Shown here: positions 8,616-11,843 of the stretch, piece by piece | Position numbering within the stretch: position 1 is the stretch's first letter | Layout of the letters: every line of letters begins with the position of its first letter | The notes under the pieces: model-generated | What the model was told of the DNA's origin: nothing | Database searches by the model: none | Seen by the model: the letters and a program-made list of their open reading frames with translations, nothing else | Position numbers and translations under genes: made by a program | Source of the DNA: JABMRP01 sp964444795 | GTDB lineage: Bacteria; Planctomycetota; Planctomycetia; Pirellulales; Thermoguttaceae | Direction of reading: 5' to 3' | Assembly: GCA_964444795.1 (NCBI GenBank) | Contig: CAYUIQ010000262.1 | Span: 1 to 11,843, forward strand | Length of the DNA: 11,843 nt

Positions 8616-8632
8616 CAACAGGGTGTCACCCC
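8609..8632 (+). promoter_or_regulatory. Perfect 9-bp GC-rich stem-loop at the nuo/regulator boundary
   Basis: GGGGTGACA (8609-8617) is the exact reverse complement of TGTCACCCC (8624-8632), with a 6-nt loop ACAGGG. The stem would be stable in RNA. There is no T-tract after it (the sequence continues GCCTCCAAGTTG), so a classic intrinsic terminator is unlikely. It may be a 3'-end or 5'-end stabilising hairpin, or an operator if it acts as DNA. It encloses a GTG (8623) that would be an alternative start for the downstream gene, which could make that start inaccessible. Confidence 0.4.
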
Positions 8633-8646
8633 GCCTCCAAGTTGTT

Positions 8647-8658
8647 CGGCAATTGCCG
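8647..8658. promoter_or_regulatory. 12-bp perfect palindrome, possible operator
   Basis: CGGCAATTGCCG reads identically on both strands with no spacer. It lies 24 nt before ATG 8683, in the leader between the stem-loop and the regulator start. Its position would suit autoregulation by the helix-turn-helix protein encoded just downstream, but no second copy was noticed elsewhere in the window. A palindrome this length can arise by chance. Confidence 0.25.
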
Positions 8659-8682
8659 CCAATCCTTCCGCGGACCGTCTAT

Positions 8683-10086
8683 ATGGCACGCCTTCGAGCC
8701 CCCGGAAACGAACTGGCCAGGCTGCTCGATTCCGTCGAACAACCGATCTACGTCGTCGACGACCGGGCACGGCTGATCTTCTGCAACCGGGCGCTTGCCG
8801 ATTGGACGGGCCGAAAGCCGTCGGACCTGCTCGGCCGGCGCTGTGCGTATCATTGCAGCCCGCAAGTCGGCGATTTCGACGCGGACCTCGCGCTGTTGTG
8901 CCCGCCGCCGGAGGTCCACACGGCCGCGGCGGACCAGCCGGCTACCGTCGCCTGTCGCGCGGGCGACGGGCGGTTGCGCCGCCGGGCGGTGAGGTTCGTG
9001 GCCCTGGGCGATGATCCGGACGAAACGGCCGGCGTCTTGGCCTTGGTTGCTCCGACCGATCTGCCGGAAGATATCGACGCGGCGCCCGTGCCCGAGAATC
9101 CCGTGGCCGAGGATGCCGATTCGCTCGTCCTGCACGACGCCGTGCGCCGCTTTCGCCAGGAGGCGGCCGGCCGTTATCGGGCCGACCGGCTCATCGGCCA
9201 GACAGCGGCCATCCGGCAGGTGCGGCGCCAGGTCGAATTGGCCGCCGCAAGCCGCGCTTCGGTCACCATCACCGGCCCCCCGGGAAGCGGTCGCCAGCAC
9301 ATTGCCGCAGCCATCCACTACGCCGGCGCGCCCACGCCGGACGACCCGCTCATCCCGGTGGCCTGTTCCGTTCTCGGAGCCGACCTGATTCGCTCGACGA
9401 TGGTGGGCCTGCAATCCAAGGGCCCCGAAACGTCCGGCCGAAGCACGCTCCTGCTGAGCGATGTCGATGAACTGCCCGGCGAAGTGCAAGCCGATTTGGT
9501 CCGCCTGATCACCTCCGCGACGTTCCGCTTTCGCGCGATCGCCACGGCCGCCCGCCCGCTGGCGGAATTGGCTGCCCGTGGCCCCTTCTCCGAGCCGCTG
9601 GCCGCCGCGCTGGGTACGATTGCCATTGCCCTGCCACCGCTGGACCAGCGACGCGAAGACGTTCCCCTGTTGGCTCAGTTGTTTCTCGAAGAGGCCAACA
9701 CCTGGGGCACCAAACAACTGGGCGGATTCACCGCCGAGGCGATGGATCTGCTGGTCGAGTACTCCTGGCCGGGCAATGTCGACGAACTGGTGCGGACGGT
9801 CGCTGAAGTGCATCGCACGACGCTCGGTTCGGTCGTCACGCCGGCCGATCTGCCCAAGCAGATCCATCTCACCGCGGAAGCCGCGGCCCACCCACGTCGC
9901 GTCGAGGAAACCATCGTGCTCGACGAATTCCTCGGCCGCATCGAGCGCGAACTGCTCGCACGGGCGATGCAGCGGGCGGGGGGCAACAAAGCCAAAGCAG
10001 CGCGCCTTCTGGGGCTCACCCGGGCGCGTCTCTACCGACGCCTACTGCAACTCGGCCTGGGAGAAGAGGACAAGGGAGAGGCATGA
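8683..10086 (+). CDS. PAS + degenerate sigma-54 AAA+ + Fis-type HTH regulator
   Basis: A 467-residue cytoplasmic regulator built like an NtrC-family enhancer-binding protein. A PAS-like domain spans about 16-122 (EQPIYVVDD to GVLALVAP) and holds five cysteines (34, 54, 58, 73, 91). A linker leads to an AAA+ region at about 168-375. A Fis-type helix-turn-helix lies at about 413-458, ending AARLLGLTRARLYRRL. The ATPase looks broken. The P-loop is GPPGSGRQ (198-205) with Arg instead of Lys. The GAFTGA sigma-54 contact loop is absent. The Walker B strand reads TLLLSDVDELP (255-265) where the family has an LDE pair. The arginine-finger segment FREDLYYRL is FSEPLAAAL (302-310). It probably binds DNA without activating sigma-54. 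ATG 8683 is chosen over GTG 8623, which lies inside a hairpin. Its target is unknown; complex I genes are candidates by position. Confidence 0.85.
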   Translation: MARLRAPGNELARLLDSVEQPIYVVDDRARLIFCNRALADWTGRKPSDLLGRRCAYHCSPQVGDFDADLALLCPPPEVHTAAADQPATVACRAGDGRLRRRAVRFVALGDDPDETAGVLALVAPTDLPEDIDAAPVPENPVAEDADSLVLHDAVRRFRQEAAGRYRADRLIGQTAAIRQVRRQVELAAASRASVTITGPPGSGRQHIAAAIHYAGAPTPDDPLIPVACSVLGADLIRSTMVGLQSKGPETSGRSTLLLSDVDELPGEVQADLVRLITSATFRFRAIATAARPLAELAARGPFSEPLAAALGTIAIALPPLDQRREDVPLLAQLFLEEANTWGTKQLGGFTAEAMDLLVEYSWPGNVDELVRTVAEVHRTTLGSVVTPADLPKQIHLTAEAAAHPRRVEETIVLDEFLGRIERELLARAMQRAGGNKAKAARLLGLTRARLYRRLLQLGLGEEDKGEA

Positions 10087-10091
10087 AAGCA

Positions 10092-10119
10092 TTGGTCATT
10101 GGTCATTGTTTTTTGGTCA
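10092..10119. repeat. Heptanucleotide tandem repeat (TTGGTCA)n
   Basis: Four consecutive 7-nt units: TTGGTCA (10092), TTGGTCA (10099), TTGTTTT (10106, degenerate) and TTGGTCA (10113), followed by TT. Register is kept exactly at 7 nt even across the degenerate unit. It begins 5 nt after the regulator stop and ends 19 nt before the next ATG. It is AT-richer than its surroundings. Similar GGTCATT heptad arrays are common intergenic repeats in several bacterial groups, from general memory rather than a search. No function is assigned. Confidence 0.6.
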
Positions 10120-10138
10120 TTCCCGCTTGCCATCCACC

Positions 10139-10639
10139 ATGACCGACCCTACGATACATTGGGCGACCGAATTGCCCGGACGACAGTTCGCCCTGCCCGA
10201 GGGGGCCGGGGAGGCCCGGTTGATCGTCTCCGAACCGACGGGACGCTGGGCGGTCGCGCTGCGGCGGCAGGTGACCGATACGTCGGTTGGCGTCCACCAG
10301 ACTCGTAGCCTAGCCGATGCGTGGGACGTGCTCCGAGCATGTCCGGCCAGTTTTTTGGTGGTCGAGGTGACACGGGGGAACGTGCGGGCGTTGCTCGAGC
10401 GGATGGCCCGTCTGCCAAGGCAATTTCCACTGGCGCGGATCGCCGTGGTCGCCGATCGTCGGCTTCACCCCTGGCAGTGGCTGTTTCGCGAGGCCGGGGC
10501 GATCCACTTCGTCTCCTCGCCACGGTGTCTGGCACCGCTGGCGGAGACGGCGATCAACCATTTGGCTCGGGCTCCGCGCCGGTGGCGCTCGTTGACCGAG
10601 CGTCTCTGGGACAGCCTGCCGTGGTCGCCCACGGAGTGA
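10139..10639 (+). CDS. Receiver-like protein lacking the phosphoacceptor Asp, unknown function
   Basis: A 166-residue soluble protein with no family that I can name. The pattern from residue 37 to 145 resembles the alternating strand/helix order of a response-regulator receiver domain: strand WAVALRR, helix SLADAWDVLRA, strand FLVVEV (72-77), helix NVRALLERMA, strand RIAVVAD (100-106), then GAIHFVSSP (120-128) and a final helix. If this alignment is right, the phosphorylatable Asp is replaced by Glu76 and the conserved Lys of the K-P pair by Ser127, so it could not be a normal phospho-switch. The C-terminal 20 residues are Trp- and Arg-rich. ATG 10139 is chosen as the first ATG after the heptad repeat. 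It lacks a Shine-Dalgarno site. It lies 52 nt after the Fis-type regulator, with which it may share a transcript. The fold call is tentative. Confidence 0.7.
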   Translation: MTDPTIHWATELPGRQFALPEGAGEARLIVSEPTGRWAVALRRQVTDTSVGVHQTRSLADAWDVLRACPASFLVVEVTRGNVRALLERMARLPRQFPLARIAVVADRRLHPWQWLFREAGAIHFVSSPRCLAPLAETAINHLARAPRRWRSLTERLWDSLPWSPTE

Positions 10640-10683
10640 TGATTTCGGCGTGTCCACAAAAGATCGAACGACAACATCCTACC

Positions 10684-10688
10684 GGAGA
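10684..10688 (+). promoter_or_regulatory. Shine-Dalgarno site fixing the mrp start
   Basis: GGAGA lies 7 nt before ATG 10696. It supports that codon over several in-frame upstream starts that would run back through the preceding gene. Confidence 0.6.
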
Positions 10689-10695
10689 ACCATCC

Positions 10696-11727
10696 ATGTC
10701 CGAGGCCCAGTTGACCACCGCGGCCGTTGAAGAAGCGTTGCGCGATTTCCAGGATCCCGAAACGGGGCGAAGCATCGTCCAGCAGGAACAAGTCCACGAC
10801 ATCCAACTCGACGGCGACCGCCTCTCGTTCACCTTGGGACTCACCTCCTTCTGCGCCGGGCTCTGGGAGGACGTCCGCGCCGAGTTGGCCGCTCATCTCA
10901 GCGCCCGACTGCCGCAACTTGCCGAAGCGACGATCGACGTGGCCGAACACCATCGCCCGGCCGAGAAGCAGGGCGAAGTGGGTTTGTCGGCGAAATGCGT
11001 GGTGGCCGTCGGTTCGGGAAAAGGGGGCGTGGGCAAGAGCACGGTGGCCGCCACCCTGGCCTTCGGGCTGTCGCGCGCCGGTTCGCGCGTCGGGCTACTC
11101 GACGCCGACGTCTACGGCCCCAGCATTCCGCACCTGCTGGGCACCAAGGACCGTCCCAAGATGGTCGACGAGCAGATTCAGCCGGTGCGGGTCGACGGGA
11201 TCGCCGTCATGTCGATGGGGTTCATGCTCTCGCCCGACGAAGCCGTGATGTGGCGCGGCCCGATGCTACACGGGGCGATCACCCAATTCCTCCGCGACAC
11301 GGCCTGGGGTGAACTGGACTACCTGATCATCGATATGCCCCCCGGCACGGGCGACGTGGCGCTGACGCTTTCCCAGCTCTTGCCGCTGGCCGGCGCGGTC
11401 GTGGTTTGCACGCCTCAAGACGTGGCCCTGTTGGACGCGGCCAAGGCAATTACCATGTTTCGCACGCTCAAGATCGACGTGCTGGGCATGGTGGAGAACA
11501 TGAGCACGTTCGTTTGCCCCGATTGCGGCAGCCACCACGATATCTTCAGTTCCGGCGGCGCGCGGCGTCAGGCCGAGCAGTCGGGTGTGCCCTTCCTGGG
11601 CGACGTGCCGCTGAATATCCAAATTCGCACGCGCGGCGACGAGGGGACGCTCGCCGCGGTGCTGGACGACCCGGCCCTGGCTCCATCGCTGGCCAATCTG
11701 AGCGCCAATCTGGTTCAATCGTCCTAA
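10696..11727 (+). CDS. mrp: Mrp/ApbC-type iron-sulfur cluster carrier ATPase
   Basis: A cytoplasmic P-loop NTPase of the Mrp/Nbp35 family that holds a bridging [4Fe-4S] cluster between two monomers and hands it to apo-proteins. It has 343 residues. The N-terminal MIP18-like (DUF59) domain covers about 8-82 and keeps a Cys (C53) where that family has its conserved one. The deviant Walker A GKGGVGKS is at 108-115, the DADVYGPS switch at 136-143, the MPPGTGD motif at 214-220, and the cluster-binding CPDC at 274-277 in the ENMSTF context. All catalytic motifs are intact. This is the Fe-S carrier, not the Mrp Na+/H+ antiporter. It follows the receiver-like gene by 56 nt. Nearness to complex I, which needs many Fe-S clusters, suggests but does not prove a shared function. 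Confidence 0.96.
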   Translation: MSEAQLTTAAVEEALRDFQDPETGRSIVQQEQVHDIQLDGDRLSFTLGLTSFCAGLWEDVRAELAAHLSARLPQLAEATIDVAEHHRPAEKQGEVGLSAKCVVAVGSGKGGVGKSTVAATLAFGLSRAGSRVGLLDADVYGPSIPHLLGTKDRPKMVDEQIQPVRVDGIAVMSMGFMLSPDEAVMWRGPMLHGAITQFLRDTAWGELDYLIIDMPPGTGDVALTLSQLLPLAGAVVVCTPQDVALLDAAKAITMFRTLKIDVLGMVENMSTFVCPDCGSHHDIFSSGGARRQAEQSGVPFLGDVPLNIQIRTRGDEGTLAAVLDDPALAPSLANLSANLVQSS

Positions 11728-11843
11728 CAAAGTAACCTTTAGCTAGTTAAACGGTTTATTTCCTACGAAGATTGTGTGGTCATTATCGTTATTCTCTGTG
11801 TTTTCCATTTTCTCTAGACCTCCATACCTAATTATCTTTTTCC
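11728..11843. other. AT-rich non-coding tail
   Basis: The 116 bases after mrp are clearly AT-rich and pyrimidine-rich on the + strand (for example TTCTCTGTGTTTTCC), unlike the GC-rich genes before them. I see no convincing coding frame. A single GGTCATT heptamer (11778-11784) echoes the heptad repeat found near 10092. Confidence 0.5.
11734..11760 (+). terminator. Weak candidate terminator after mrp
   Basis: AACCTTTA (11734-11741) can pair with TAAA (11748-11751) and GGTT (11753-11756) around one bulged C, with a 6-nt loop, followed by TATTT. The stem is mostly A-T, so it would be unstable. Its position 7 nt after the mrp stop suits a terminator, but the energy looks poor. Confidence 0.25.

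Noticed and set aside
8626..9891. Minus-strand open frame of 421 codons opposite the PAS-Fis gene.
   Set aside because: Composition is Arg/Gly/Gln-rich with no family signature, while the + strand frame carries ordered PAS, AAA+ and Fis motifs.
10586..10602. Perfect 6-bp inverted repeat CGCTCG...CGAGCG with a 5-nt loop, as a possible terminator before mrp.
   Set aside because: It lies inside the receiver-like coding frame, has no T-tract, and short GC inverted repeats are expected by chance at this composition.
10321..10695. N-terminal extension of Mrp from an upstream in-frame start.
   Set aside because: The extension overlaps the receiver-like gene and resembles no Mrp sequence, and ATG 10696 has a well placed GGAGA site and gives a normal-length protein.

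Overview
The window is a GC-rich bacterial segment read almost entirely from the + strand. It carries the membrane-arm half of a respiratory complex I (NADH:quinone oxidoreductase) operon, nuoH-I-J-K-L-M-N, followed by a short control region, two regulator-like genes and an Mrp/ApbC-type iron-sulfur carrier ATPase. The composition, the enlarged Nuo subunits (NuoH 422, NuoJ 266, NuoK 152 and NuoL 710 residues, all longer than their E. coli counterparts), the frequent lack of clear Shine-Dalgarno sites and the style of the PAS-AAA-Fis protein suggest a planctomycete, perhaps a Pirellulales relative. That assignment is inference from style and was not tested by a search.

Positions 75-8470 hold the seven nuo genes. 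Six of the seven are packed with overlapping stop/start codons (GTGA, GTGA, ATGA, an 8-nt and an 11-nt overlap), so this is one translationally coupled operon. nuoM starts 9 nt after nuoL. NuoH forms the quinone-site and proton-entry subunit. NuoI carries two [4Fe-4S] clusters. NuoJ and NuoK are small membrane subunits. NuoL, NuoM and NuoN are the three antiporter-like pumps and keep the key Glu and Lys residues. The soluble subunits (nuoA-G) must lie upstream, outside the window.

Positions 8471-8682 form a boundary: a possible 45-codon ORF, a candidate promoter (TTGTTC/TATAAC), a perfect 9-bp stem-loop at the predicted transcript 5' end and a 12-bp perfect palindrome. They lead into a gene for a PAS + AAA+ + Fis-type HTH protein. 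It looks like a sigma-54 enhancer-binding protein that has lost its GAFTGA motif, the Walker lysine, the usual Walker B acidic pair and the arginine-finger region, so it is probably a non-catalytic DNA-binding regulator. A heptanucleotide tandem repeat separates it from a 166-residue protein that resembles a degenerate response-regulator receiver domain lacking the phosphorylatable Asp.

The last gene encodes an Mrp/ApbC/NBP35-type P-loop ATPase with an N-terminal MIP18-like domain and a CxxC cluster site. Such proteins deliver Fe-S clusters, which fits a neighbour that encodes Fe-S-rich complex I. The final 116 bases are abruptly AT-rich and non-coding, with a weak terminator-like stem. I see no RNA genes, insertion sequences, CRISPR arrays or tRNAs. 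The most unusual element is the degenerate enhancer-binding protein and receiver-like pair lodged between complex I and the Fe-S carrier.
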